Origin: Galaxea fascicularis | Lineage: Eukaryota; Cnidaria; Anthozoa; Scleractinia; Euphylliidae | Length of the DNA: 64,000 bases | Reading direction: 5' to 3' | NCBI GenBank assembly: GCA_948470475.1 | Contig: OX419343.1 | Location: forward strand, 6,566,633 to 6,630,632 | Shown here: piece after piece, positions 1 to 50,060 of the stretch | How positions within the stretch are numbered: position 1 is the first letter of the stretch | Layout of the letters: the number at the start of each line of letters is the position of its first letter | The notes under the pieces: generated by a model | What the model was told of the DNA's origin: nothing | Seen by the model: only the letters and a program-made list of their open reading frames with translations | The model's database searches: none | Program-made: the position numbers and the translations under genes

Positions 1-716
1 CGTTGGACAATCATTGGTTTGTCCATGAAAAGGCTACTTAATTGTATAAAGTAAATTCAAATTAAAATACGTAATGTATATTTCTCTGTACGCATGTATT
101 TCTTATGTGGCTGTTCAGGTAAGGCATTATGAATGGTTTTGGCCCTCATAAGCAAATTATCGCCGTCGATATCTCTCTTTAAAAGGTTAGTGACTTACGT
201 CAAAAAGGGTCGTGTGTTAACTGAAGTCACAGCGCCACGCTTTGCGAAAGGGAAATATCTGTTCTTCTTTGATTCATTTCACTATCAGTTACCCCTCCCT
301 TTTAAATTTGTTTCAAATTACGTAGCCGTCCGTTTAACTGCTGCACTCCTTGGGTATCAACAAGTGTATAGTTCTTTTTCAGGACCTCTTGCCCATCGTG
401 TCGCGACAAACATCAACTTCAACCTTTACTACACGCACTCCAAACGCTATCTAAACACTTTTATTTTGAATGAAAAAGCTGGAGAGTAAAAGTGCCCTCT
501 AGCAGGACAATGTCGCAACCATGGCCCGGCAGTTTGTGCACTTAGTTATTCTGGGAGGGTCATGTGTCAGCTAATCACTCCACAGCCAAGCCTTCCGACG
601 GTAAAGATTAAGTTGTCCTCTTCATTTCTATCAGTCAGATGGAAGTTAAATTTTCTTTAGCCTGGTCACCTCTGACAACTTATCTTCCACCATGGTAGAC
701 AGAAATCAATTCGACG

Positions 717-771
<55 letters not shown>

Positions 772-1027
772 TAATAATAATATACATATATATACAATAT
801 ACATTTGTAGAGCGCTAAAACTATAAATATTATAAAGCGCTATTAATAATTACAACAATTAAAAACCAGAATAAAAATATGTCCAACCACGAATCCAGAT
901 GTCTGAGATACGACATGTATATCACACAAACGTAAGAATCATTAAAGTAGTTTCTGGCTGTACCATGTCCCGTCTATGGCCCAGCAGTACGGATTTTTAA
1001 AAGACGTTTCTTCAGCACACTTATCAG
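1..1027. other. Intergenic, no gene recognised
   Basis: An open frame at 133-489 (118 codons) resembles no family I know and shows no domain or signal peptide, so I do not call it. The stretch otherwise holds a long TAA microsatellite followed by an AT-rich segment with paired AGCGCT motifs around 812-842. It lies downstream of the 3' end of the minus-strand channel gene. Confidence 0.6.
717..781. repeat. (TAA)n microsatellite
   Basis: About 20 tandem TAA units, with one interruption (ATG) near the right end, followed by alternating TA/CA sequence. Confidence 0.95.
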
Positions 1028-1680
1028 TCAGACAGCAGTTGACTTTGATTGTTGAACCAGGTCTTCGTTTTGCCCGTTCGCCTCAGATGCGTCATTTTTG
1101 TCATTAGTGGATCTTGCGTCGGGGCACAGCTTTTGCTTTAAGGAAACAAAAATCTGCAAGATATTTAAACGACGATCACGGAAATCTCGAATATGATCCA
1201 TAGAGTTCACAAGAACAGACAAGATGCAAGACATCAGAGTTAAGCCAACCATGTAGGGCACTGATAACAGAATAGAATACAAAAACAATTTATATTTTGG
1301 TTGTTTGTCCTCATCCACTTCTCTCTGAAGTGTTTCCAAGTGCACAAAGTCTCCATAACCGATTGTTGTCAATGTTATAAACCATGCGTACAGGCCTTGC
1401 ATGAAAGTCCAGCCTTCAAAGCTTTTGGAAGAAACAGCTGCTAAGATGATCAGAAGAGCTATTGAAGTGCATGCCCAGAAGAAAGTTTTCTTTTTGACGT
1501 GCTTTGGTTCATCCCTTTTGAGCAATCTAGTTTCTGTCTTTACAACAAGAGCAGCTATGGAACTGGCCAGGAGCTCACCTGCTGACTTCATGGCCAGCAT
1601 GGTTATCGGAAGACCAAGGAGACAGATTAAGATGGTGATTCCTCGACCAGTCGTCGTCCTAGGTGTCATGTGCCCATAAC
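1028..1680 (-). CDS. K2P channel coding exon 2 (filter completion, M2-M4, tail)
   Basis: The exon begins after a CTTCCAG acceptor and starts by completing the GYG of pore 1. It then encodes M2, M3, the second pore (TTIGYG) and M4. An ORF-level ATG at 1735 lies upstream of this acceptor, inside the intron, and is not the true start. Confidence 0.88.
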
Positions 1681-4128
1681 CTGGAAGCAAAAGAAAAATA
1701 CCAAAAAGCGCACTTGCACGCACTATGTCTGTCATGCAGTGTCCCTTGGTATTAATTTAGTGAAGAGATTAAAGAATCTAGAGCGAATCCAACAAGTAAA
1801 ATGCGTACGTAAAACAACACGATAGAGTGTCAAACGTGATTGAATGAATGAATAAATGAGTGAATAAATGCTTCTATGAATGAATGAATGACTGAATGAT
1901 GCTGTAGTAGTTGATAACTTGTTATTAACAGTTACTAGAAACGTAATTTATTTAAATAACTTGTTACTAAATGTAAATGTAAAAAAAAAAAAAATAATAA
2001 TAATAAATAAATAAATGCAAATTAATCAACCTGGAATAGCAACTATCGCTAGAACGCTGAGATAGTAAGATGAGTACACATGGTCTTTGATTTCCCTCGT
2101 TGCAGTAAAGTAAGGAAATAGATTTAAAATGCCTCAGAGATAAGGTAAGTGGTTCGTAACGAATAACATCGATTCGCACTCGATCATATCAGGCTCTTAT
2201 ACAATGAATCAACACAAGAACGTAAACAAACTCTTGAGACTGCGCAGTACGGACTGCTTCTTTTCATGTTACATTTGAGCTAGGTTTTGGAGAAATCGAG
2301 CAATCCAACGTTACTATCGTCACTAAGCGTTACTCCGACTTGTTATTATGCAGACTATAATAGAGACAGTTTTAATCGCGATTTATACCTATGTAGTTTT
2401 ATTTCATAGCTTCAAATTAGGTAAAGAAACAAAGGGGGTAGGGAAGACACTCCCCCCCTCCCCTTCGTCCCCTATTGAGGCCCATTTTCAAGGGTGTAGC
2501 TTCTTGGAGGACTCGTCAAATTCTGTCTCCTTTTAATATCGTTCAACATCTTAGCTTCATTTCTTGAATGGGAATGCTGCGTTCACACTTTTTAAGTGAT
2601 CTTCTTTCAAACAATCCTCATTTAAAGCCACGAAACAAGGATGGCGGAATTAGAGGGGGGTATTGGAAAACTGGGGGAGCTAGAGCAGTAGGAATTAAGT
2701 ATTAATATTTTACTTTAAAAAAAACTCACCGAGCCTAGTGACAGTCTGTAAGATTCGCGCATGCACACTTCTTTTAGTCTACTTATCTCATGGAAACGTC
2801 AACATGAGGCAATTTTATTCAGGTTGCATTGTCACAATATATTCAAAGTATTAATGAGTGCTATTAACTCTACCTCCTTACGAGTCTACCTCCTAAGCGT
2901 CTACATTTTGTCTCCTGGACACATAAAACCTGGCGCCAGGATCAAGAACTCTTCCATTTAGCTGGGTTGATGCATTGCAAAATAAAGTCATTGCTGGCTC
3001 AAATAAAAATAATTAAAACAAATGTTTCTTGTAATAAACAGCACACGATGTGCAGCTAATAAGCCAATATGTCCGCTCATGGATTCGCTAACAAAGCAAA
3101 CCTTTTGATGTTACCAGATGGACGAAATAAACTGATGCAAATTGACATCATTTTCCTTTTTAAAGTCTATTTCCATTTTCTTTTTTTTTTTATTGTTTTT
3201 AAAATCTCCTGTTGATTGGATCTCTTTAATCACTGTGTGTTTTGTTAATCGAACGTTTAACCGTTTCAGCTCATAAAATGCTAGGAAGCTGTTTGTTTTA
3301 GATTAAAAAAAAATGAAACTTTTCTCAGTTGTGTGCAAAATTTCTCATGTGATAGTTTTGTTTATTTTGGCCACTTCATCTGTTTTCACTTGCCTCTTAA
3401 ACACCTGTCAAAATCTGTCAAATTTTATGCGAATTCAGGAACGAGATAAATATCATGAAAAGCAAAAAGACTGTTTTGTGCAAGTGCTCTTAGTAGTGGA
3501 CGTACCTTTCAAAGGAAATCATCTGGGATTAATTTTCGTTTTGCAAATTTCACGCTGCATCGTCAAAATTAAAATTGTTCCCTAAAAATGCCACATTTCA
3601 GAATAAATTCTGAATTAGTGTCATGTTACAGATACGAGCCAAGCAAGCGTTGCATGCCAACCGGATTGTAAACGAACTGAAAAAAGAGCACGATGTTCTA
3701 AAATTAGCGTTTCAATTTCCTCATGGGAGGTAATCTGATGCGCTGGCAAACAATCTTTAGTCGGAGTATGGACATGGCAGTTTTGCCTTTGTGTATAGCA
3801 ACTACTGATGACCCAAACCCTTTACCCATTCTTTACCAACTGTTGTAAGGGAAGCGAAGACGAATCCGCAGCTGTTAAGGAACGTCCAGTCTAATTCCTC
3901 GCCCATCTTTACTGCTTTTGTAGCATTCTGTACAAAACCATTAAAGTCATCCTCCGTGACGTTATATTTTCGATCCATTTCGTTTTTAAGATCTTCCAGG
4001 GCTTTGTCCATTCTCTTGTGGGCTGGTTCATCTGTTTTCTCTATGATTGTAAATATCCAAGCGGTAAACAGGCCATAGGAGTAAAATATTACCACACGCT
4101 GTAGTGCCTTCCCAAGAAGGGCTTTCAT
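1028..4128 (-). CDS. Two-pore-domain (K2P) potassium channel, two coding exons
   Basis: Background (leak) potassium channel subunit of the plasma membrane; K2P subunits dimerise so that four pore loops line one pore. Exon 1 is 4128-3837 and exon 2 is 1680-1028. They join in phase 1 (292 + 653 bp = 315 codons with stop) through a GT-AG intron whose join falls inside the first selectivity filter. Visible in order: M1 about residues 12-30; a long extracellular cap loop (31-80) with N-glycosylation sites NVT (56) and NAT (68); P1 with filter TTVGYG (95-100); M2 (112-136) with a GLP hinge; M3 (164-182); P2 with filter TTIGYG (202-207); M4; and a charged cytosolic tail. The length is typical of the family. 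I chose the ATG at 4128 because it sits just before M1. The subfamily (TASK, TREK or other) cannot be settled by eye. Extra 5' non-coding exons are possible. Confidence 0.9.
1842..1899. repeat. Degenerate (TGAA)n tandem repeat in K2P intron
   Basis: Runs of TGAATGAATGAA with variants such as TAAA and GTGAA. The same intron has a poly-A/TAA tract at 1980-2015. Confidence 0.8.
3837..4128 (-). CDS. K2P channel coding exon 1 (M1, cap loop, pore helix 1)
   Basis: The exon starts at ATG 4128 and ends after ACAGTTG, followed by a GTAAAG donor on the minus strand. It encodes M1, the extracellular cap with two N-glycosylation sequons, and pore helix 1 up to TTV. The open frame continues 3' to 3802 only by reading into the intron. 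Confidence 0.88.
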
Positions 4129-7100
4129 TTTACTGCCTTAAATAAGAAAGAAATTATTCATCAAATACAACGCACTCACAACTCAGCACTGAAGCATATT
4201 CAGACAGCCCCCCTCCCCTTCCCCACAAAAAAGAAATTTTGAAAGACGTATCTTAGAGTTTTTAAGAGCTACTGTACCTTCTAAACGAGGGGTAATACGA
4301 GAGAACGGATTTGGATAATAAAAGGGCTGGTGCCTCGCTTTCTTTGTGGACGTTCCACGCAACAACTGTGAGAACTCTGACCTGTGTAAACAATCTTACA
4401 ACATTACTTTGTGGTAACTGTCCTAGGTATGATATTTGCCTGAGGCGATGATACTGGAGGCTGTTTCTGCCTTCAATGCACTTGGTTTCATTATCATAGA
4501 AGCACAGCCTAAAAGCCACGCATTACGATAAACCTAGGGAGCCCCGGCCTTTTTTAAACAGAGAAATAAATAGTACGAGTTCTCCCTCTCTCTCTCTCTC
4601 TAAGGAGCTTCACGGCTGAAATCGGACGACTTTGTCCCATTCTTTTTTATCCATACTTACGACTCTTACAAAATCTCATGGCGGCTGTCTTTTCTCTTTT
4701 CACTTTACAGCCCGCACGTCTCTTACAAGAAGCGCTCGTTCAAACAGCCATATCACTCATCAGCGATGTAAATTGACACATAATCCACCGATCTGCCTAC
4801 TACAAAGAGTGTAGCAACATTAAACAAAAAAAAATTAAACTGTTTTTTGTTACCTTTTTAGATGCTGCGACTTCGCGTTTTGTAGTGATACTTTCACATT
4901 TGCCATCTACGGTTGGCAAATGCACATGAATGAGGATTATGTTAATAGTCGTCAGCAAAGTTGTCAGTGCTTAGGAAGAAAGGTACCCGCCTATTAGAAA
5001 GCAGACGGTGTAATTAAAGCTACTAAATTAATGTTACGCACGTTATGGCTCAATGTGCTCATAAAATATTTATAAAAAAATGAGGAATTTGCATCAGATC
5101 AGTCATCAAAATAAACGCATCAGTTTCACCACCTGCTGAATTATATCTAGCACTGAAAGACAAGTTTTAAAACCCACAAACTGTGCCAAAGTTTTGTCAT
5201 TAGATTTTGCTTCGCATAAACACAACAGTTGACGATAGCTGTGTAAATGTTCTTCAAACGGTTCTTAAGCATGGCAGCTGTTTGCACATATGTCCAGGCT
5301 CACGGATGGTGGGCTCTTAGCTATTGTCTATAGACCGAGGAGTGCTGAGTGTGGGGGCAAAGAAACGTTTCCCGGAGATGTTGAGATTAGCACTGCTGTT
5401 TTAATGAACAAAGTGTAAAATATCTCCGAAACTTAGCTTGAACATTTGGTAAGATGTTTTTGACCATGAAGTTCTTTAACAAGTCAAGGAAATGAATGGA
5501 AGGGAAAACTTAGTCGACGCTACCAATTTGAGACCAGGTCTATACAACAACGCGTTTTGATTCGAAAACGATTAAGTTTTGAGTTTTCCCCTTTCGACCA
5601 CACTTTTAAAAAAACTAAAAACGGTGATGACACTGGGAAATTTTTTTCTGGTACGATCATTATCACTGATCTCAAAAAATTGAACTGATTACAAATTTTG
5701 AAGATCTTTAGTCGCTTGGCTTTCGCCCTGTCAAGCGCTCTTTTTCAACCACCAATTCATCTGTTTATTAGATCATGTGTTTCTGGTTTCACCTCACGTT
5801 TTGCTGCCAGAGATTATTTTGGGGCTCGAACATATACACGGAAATGTGTCAAGTGTCAAGAAGGGCTTACGTCACGAAGTGTAGGGACGGCAAAGTTTTT
5901 CTTACAACGCAAATGTTTCACTAAGACACTTCGCCCCATTTGTAGAAGAAGGGGAATGAAGGCAAGATTTCCCTCTCCTGATTTTCCTGTTTTTGTTCTG
6001 TTATAGTTTAAACGTACTTTGTGCTCACCTGACAATAGCCCTTATTCACCATGTCAGCCATCTTTATACACGCATAGGAAGAGACTGATGGGAAGAGACT
6101 GAATTAGGGCACGTGGTCTCTCGGACGGCAAGCATTCATGAAATTTTAACTGTACTGAAATAAGTTTACGTTGCAAATAGACATCGCCGGTGTACTGACT
6201 GGTGCGGATATATTCGATCTTTTCCTTACACAAAACGGCACAACGGTCACCTTTCCCAAGTTAAATCTAAGAGCAAATGTCTATGTTTTCGCCTTTTTCG
6301 CCAATATCAGCGTTCGGATAACCCAAACAAATACACGAACCACGAAGAACGAAGCCGGTATAATTAACACTTTAAAATTCCGTGATCACACAAGAATCCC
6401 CCGCGAATCCCCTGTCGTTTGCACCCTGAGTGACAACGTGACATCAATGTTTTTCCGTCAATGCCTTAGCGCGCAAAAAGATGGCGGTGATCGTGAATGA
6501 GGACTACCGTGACGTCATACTGAATAGACCGATAATCAAATAAAACGTTATTCAAACCAAAGACAACTAAATGGCATAAACTACTAATATCACAACACCA
6601 AACAATCAAAGAGAATCCTAGTATGTGAAAATCTCTCGTTTTGGTTGGTATGCCTCTCCAATATGGTTACAACGATGTGTTGAGGCGCAAATATATACGT
6701 GGCATCACCTTGACTTGGCAGAACTGATTTAAAAATACACAACTTTTGAGCCGACAATTTGACAGCTTTGATCCTTCGACTATTGGGTTTGGGTCTCATC
6801 TGTTGACAACAGGTTAAATTGTACGTTTAAAACAATGATCCTCATGGTCTCGTGTAAATGACATGGTTGTTAAGGTCATTCCCCAGAAAAGAAGTCGCAA
6901 TAGATTTTACTTGACACTTTGCAGGGTGGTGATCAACGTCAAGGGCATCAAAGAAATACATACAAAGAGAGGGCGGCCGCGTCCATTTGTGCTTTGATGC
7001 CTTACTTCATACCTACTTTCATAAATTATTAGCATAGTTTGTACTGAGCCGAACGTTGTCTGAGACTTTATTATTTACAAAAACTGGACAAAAGCAATGC

Positions 7101-10100
7101 GATATTTTGTAAAGGTTTTTGTGATTATTTTGACTATTGGAGTGTGAACGATCTTCCACCCACTTTCATTCATATTTATCGTTTAACCCTTTCTTTAATT
7201 ATATACTGAAGGTCACATGAATGAGCCCTATTGTGAGTCCCATTATCAGCTATTCTTTGCGACCCGATTTATCCATTTACTTTCAAAGTTTTGAGGTCTC
7301 TGATTGGTCCATTAGATGTTTTAAAGACATGCGTCGTGGTCAAAAAATGCCCAAGTTGGGGCCAAGAAAAAAAAAAAAAACAACAACAACAACTTTGCCT
7401 CCCATGTGAAAAGTCGCAGCTGGTACGTCGAGAGGGGGTTGGCATCCTTGCCAGACCTCTTCATGTACACCCGAGGGTTTAGGATAGGCGGCTGTGGGTA
7501 GTAATACACTGCTAACCAGTCATCCATAACTGGTTAAGCACGAAAATGCATGAAAAATCGTTAATTGGATGTTAAAAGCTTTAAAGAGATGGATAGCTGA
7601 AAAAATTATGATTAAATGAGGCTCAAAATATTTTTCCCTCAGTTCTGTTTCCTTCAGGGGAACATTTCCTCAGACTAACGCAACTCGAGCTGTTTGGTTT
7701 CTATCGCTAAAACGCCAAGTCCAAGACGCCAATTCCAAGATGTTTTCAGGGAACTTCGTAACTCAAATGCTGTGAATCAGACGTTTTCAAGCTGCTGTCC
7801 AGTTTTTGACCGTGGAAGTGAACAAGAACCATTTCAGTTATCCTTTCAGGCCTTTTATATAGCCTTGGAAAACTAAATCGAGTTCTATAGCTGCCTAAAT
7901 TGTCAGATTATACTTAAACCCCATTTACACTACAGAAAAAAACGGCTAGGCAAGGGTGAAAACCGGCAAGGATAATTTTCATCTCAGGCAAGGCAAGGGT
8001 AAATTGAGTGGTGTAAACTGTCAAAGGCTGCCTTACCTTGCCAATTTAATTTTCGGTTTTGGGACCACGTTTAGATGTTGTCCCGTTTTTGAAAATATCG
8101 GTAAGGCAAGGCCGAAAACCGGCGCCATGTTGAATTAGCACAATGCGCATGCTCACTTACAAATCTAAGCCTTGCCTGGAACAAAATAGCCTTGCCTAGA
8201 ACAAATCAAGCAAGGGTGAAACGGTACACGTGTAAACAATCCTTGCCTTACCAGAATGTTAGCTACCCTTGCCAGTTTTTTATCCTTTTTTCTGTAGTGT
8301 AAATGGGGTTAATGGCAGTGCTAGTTTTTGATCACTAACAAATTAAGCTGATCATGAATCTTTAAGGTGAAAGACGCTTTCTGAACAAATATCGAGTTGA
8401 GAAGTCTTATCAAGGCCTCATTTGCTCCTAATTTGTGAAAGGAGAGTTCTAATCTTCAGTCAGTTTTTTATGGTAGTAAACCGCCTGGGTATTCAATTAG
8501 TTCCTCAAACTAAGCAACAAACGTTGACAAAATAGAAAGCAAATTTTAAAAGCAAATAGGTTAGCGAATCAAAACTTTTCTTCGTGCTTTTTTGTGCTCT
8601 CGAGAGCTCTTCATATAATAACTCGTCTCTTATTGATTTCAAATGAAAAAGAACTGAATACATCTTCCTTTTAGCTGTCATTTGCGTTAATTCTTTGTTT
8701 GGATAGCGTTAATTTAATTTTAGTTCCCGTTCGCTTGTTATTTCAATATTTAGAATGTTTTCCCCGTCAACAGTTCGAGGCCAGTTTCTGTAAAATGACG
8801 ACTTTTATACCGAAACGCTTTCTCTAATTAGAGGAACCTAGTCAAGGACGGCTTGTGGGTCAGATATCTCAACTGAAATAGACAAAGCTTTTACTGTGTA
8901 ACAAATAGGCTGTTCCTTGTATAAGATTACCGCTCTTTTATTATATTCTAAAACCTCTTTCTTAACAACCATTTTCTTAACAAGGCAAAAAAGCTAATTT
9001 CAAATTAATACTGACAAAATTTAATATAGTTCCAGTAAGTGTTGTCTCGAAAAAACAAATAATTTGTCAGTAACCTTTGATTTATACGAGGGTGTAGTGA
9101 CGACAGGGTCGCTTTTCTCTTTGTATTTGAGACACTTCTGAACGGTGAGTGAGCTTCCAACTTTTTATTATATATGCCTTACAAAATGTAGAAAAACACA
9201 TCCCTAAAATTGTAGGCTACTTTGCGGATGATCATGTAAAGAAAATATTCTCAAAAAAAATCTTGCCTTATATGAGGAAACCGTATGCTAGTCAAATAGA
9301 AAATTGTTTTGACTCTGAATAGAAATACTGAATAGAAACGTTTTAGAGGAGCCTTGATCAACACTATTACTGAGGGTGATCGACATTCTGATTGATGAAA
9401 TCATGAAGTGTGACCATTTGAAAGAAAGATCACGAGCCGATAAAAAAAAACTACCTTTAGAAATACTTAATTAATTGAGAGTGAAGAATTACTCGAAAGC
9501 TCCTCTCGACCACTTCGATACGCTGCAGAATGTTCACATCACGGCGTTACCTTTCAAATAAAAGCTGTACAAAACAATCTTTTTTCGTCACTGATAATTG
9601 CCAAGGGACGTTGCAAGGAAATAAATGGGAAAGTGTTTGCCCCTGCTGATTTGTGACAGGGAAGCTTCTCAAAGCACTCAAGCTCAAGCTTGATGAAAAA
9701 AGTTGATACAAGACACCTTTCGGCCGCAAATGTCTTTTATCTTTTAAGGGACCGATATCACTTTCAAGGATCTGAATGCCGAAATTTTCAAAAGGGTGTA
9801 AATTCTCCCACCGAATCCGGTACATATCCAAGCTTTTATCCCCGGATATTGGTTTTCTTTTCTTTTCTATTTGTCTTTTTTTTTTAAGTGCTTTCAGGAA
9901 AAAAATAACCTGGGCTTCAGTATTTGCAAACCCTGATTTTTAACCTTATAACAGACAAAAGGAGTGAAGCTAAAAGAAACGGACGCATGGTTTTGAAAAT
10001 CACACACATAATACTGAGTTAATTTAGTTTAATAGATTTGTTTGGTTTGCACAGGTTTTCAATTAAGTCTTGATAAGTTATTGGTAGGCATATTTGTTGT

Positions 10101-10472
10101 CCAATTTACGTTGAACCAAATCAATTCCTTTTGAGGCTCGCTGTCTGTTCAAATTAAATGATTGTGAATACATATTTACACAGTGGGTGAAGGATAACAA
10201 TTTTAGAGATCATCGTATTTCTGAATGCAACTTTGGCAATCGCGAAACAAAGCCTGAAAAAAAAAAAAACATTTTTTAACCGCTAAAGTTGCGTTTGCAA
10301 TTGCGATGATATACAGCACTTTCAATTAAAAACGATTAGCAAATATTACCATCTGAACCTTTGATCATGAACAATTTTGAGGGAAATAAACGTTTAGTTT
10401 ATTGGAATACAAAATAACCCATCTGCTTAGCTAATCTGCTTGATTATATTTAGAGAGTGTACGGTCTTGGGT
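4129..10472. other. Intergenic, about 6.3 kb, no gene recognised
   Basis: Only short chance ORFs without domains (for example 5698-6006 and 6171-6500). It holds a (CT)n tract near 4588-4604, one lone TGACGTCA palindrome near 6511, a poly-A/CAA run at 7366-7392 and the TIR element at 7918-8309. The 5' side of the K2P gene is at 4129, so its promoter should lie in the left part, but I see no decisive core promoter motif. Confidence 0.6.
7918..8309. mobile_element. Short TIR element (MITE), TAA target duplication
   Basis: A 392-bp non-coding element with near-perfect terminal inverted repeats of about 24 bp. The left end begins ACCCCATTTACACTACAG and the right end is its reverse complement. TAA stands directly outside both ends (7915-7917 and 8310-8312). 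The interior is rich in GGCAAGG/CCTTGCC motifs in both orientations, so the transcript would fold back. The 3-bp target site suggests PIF/Harbinger-type mobilisation; this is inferred from the site alone. Confidence 0.82.
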
Positions 10473-47775
<37,303 letters not shown>

Positions 47776-49824
47776 AGGGGTTTGAAGGTATGTGTCAACA
47801 TCTATTTGAGAATACAAATCCACCTGAAGGAGCGTTTCTCAAGTTTATCTTTGAAACGAACTGTTCCAGCGTACAGCCTTGTGTAGTTGGGTCTAATGTA
47901 AACATGTGAATACATTGATTATCTGATTATTGATTATCTGCGCCCACCAATCCAATTTTCTGATAGTCATGAATAACGAGTCCATTTAGTGATTCTTGCT
48001 AACTAGCTCCTCCCTGACCGGCAATTCCAATGTCAGGCAAAGACACAACGAACAATTTTCTAACCTTGAGAAAGATGTCATTTAGAAATTAAGGACGTTG
48101 CCGACATTTGAGTTCATTATAGAACACATCTTTCCCGAAAACGTATTTTTTTCGTTTCCTACAAAAGTAGTTCTACAAGGCCGGATTACCTGTGTACTAA
48201 GCAAAACCAGCTGCAACCTTAACTAACACAGGCTGCATTCTTTGCTTGCAGGATTCTCATAATCAAGGTGTCAAAATTTATCTGATGCCAAACCCGGCAG
48301 TAACACACATTAATCACACAGAAGTATCTATACTTACTCTCGTAAAAGTAATAAAGAATATCAATGCTGATGCATCTTGAATCTTAGCGTTCTTGATTTA
48401 TTGCTTAATGGGGATTGGTAGGCTATTACGAAAAAAGTGGTACCTACGCTGCGCCGTGTTCTCTCTGTGCGATTCTATTCTTTTGTCAGTTTGTTTTTAT
48501 TATCGTTTGTTTAGTTTTGAGATGCTGGAGTTGTTCATGAAATGTGTCTTTGAAATTTGAAAACCCAAGTAAAGGCTGTTGACCAGTTGAATCACATTTA
48601 CAAAATCCTGAGGATTGTTATTGCCTCTGCCTCTATAGACGGATAAATCGTCTCTAGATTCATACGTAGACGGATAATTAAGACAGTTTTCTCTCATTGT
48701 TGACATGGAGGGAGACTGGACTCGTTTTTCCTTGCGAGCTGATCTCACCTCACCTGATTTTCTTCGCCATGAGCGGGAACCATACAAGCCGGAACCAGGA
48801 CCTACATGTGATTTACGGTTTTCGCCTGGTAAAGGAACGTTTTAAATGTTCAAACGTTACTAACTCATTCCCCATTTGCTATTTAGCTACTCAGTCAAAA
48901 GAATACAATCGCAGCCATTTGGTTTCCTTTAATTTGCCACAACCTTCTCGTTCCAGTCTCCAACTCGGAATCCTCAATGACGCCATCTTCAATAGAGGGT
49001 TTTCACGTGACGCCGGCATTGTTAGTTTACCAAAGCAAAGAAAACGGGACCATATCGGGGTACTAGGCTAACCCTCTGAGAATTAATTTCTATTTTGATG
49101 CAAATACTTTCTTTGGTTTCATTTGACCAATAATGGCCGCTTGTCAAGAGAGGGAAAACACTTTATATGTATTTATAAATCCCAATTTGAATTTACCAGT
49201 CGTAGTTCGTCAACAAGTTTATACCTGAACATATTCGTCGTCCGACAAATAATCCTTTAAATCTCTTCCACGGGGTCTCAAAATTTGACCTGCGGCTTAA
49301 TTAGTTTATTAATCATGTCTCATGAGTCAGTTTACACAGGACTGACAAATTGACTTGTCACCCGAAAACAATCTGCAAGCGGGACGAAAAGCCTCTCTTT
49401 ATGGTAGGGTCTTATACCACACCCACTTTAATAGATTCGGGCTTCGCTTTCGTCGTGATTATCACAGATTATTAGAAACTTGAGATAAATATGACGTGTT
49501 AACAGGGAGTTTTAGCAACGACGGCAGCAATGGCAACGAGAACGCCACAAAACAATATTAGGCTTAATAAGCAACTGTTGGCTAAGACAAATAGGAAAAA
49601 AATGGTTGACGTCGACTCTCTTACGCAACTACACTAAAAATAAGAAATTAATTAAAATGATAATGCCAAATCCCCTTGTCATTTGACAAACTTGTCATCA
49701 CAACTTAGCTTAGCTGGTGGTCAACAAACAAAAGAATTAGCCTTAAAGACGAATTTTGAAAAGTCAACTCAGTATGCTCAGGTAAACAAATTACTTTGCT
49801 CTCCACCACGACTGGGTTTATAAT
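47776..49824. other. Intergenic between D8C/EGF gene and peptidase
   Basis: The left part is the probable 3' UTR. From about 49503 it carries one end of the AGGGAGTTTTAGCAACGACG-type TIR family. ORFs at 48500-48787 and 48697-49071 show no domain. Confidence 0.55.
48350..48355 (+). terminator. Candidate polyadenylation signal AATAAA of the D8C/EGF gene
   Basis: The first AATAAA I found downstream of the stop, about 575 bp after it. Position only; no transcript evidence. Confidence 0.35.
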
Positions 49825-50060
49825 ATGGAGATGGAAACTGTTAAATTCAGTAGACCGATAAGTCGATGTAAAATAACTTTTATCGTGTTTCTGGTTCTCG
49901 TCGTTGCTGCTGCTGGTCTGTTAGTAGGGTATTTCGTAATGAAGAAGGATCGCAAAAGTTGTCACAGCGATAATGACAATACCTTGGGGTCCAACAAGGA
50001 AAAATATCACCGAATGTTTCAGGAGGCGATTAAGGCGAAGAACCTTGAAGACAACCTTAG
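49825..50060 (+). CDS. M28B peptidase exon 1 (tail, membrane anchor)
   Basis: ATG 49825 opens MEMETVKF, then a hydrophobic stretch FIVFLVLVVAAAGLLVGYFV. Ends phase 2 at ACCTTAG before GTGAGA. Confidence 0.88.

Noticed and set aside
133..489. 118-codon plus-strand ORF as a gene
   Set aside because: No recognisable family, signal peptide or splice context; may be chance in an edge region.
5698..6500. ORFs at 5698-6006 and 6171-6500 as small genes
   Set aside because: No domain, no partner exons, composition like surrounding intergenic DNA.
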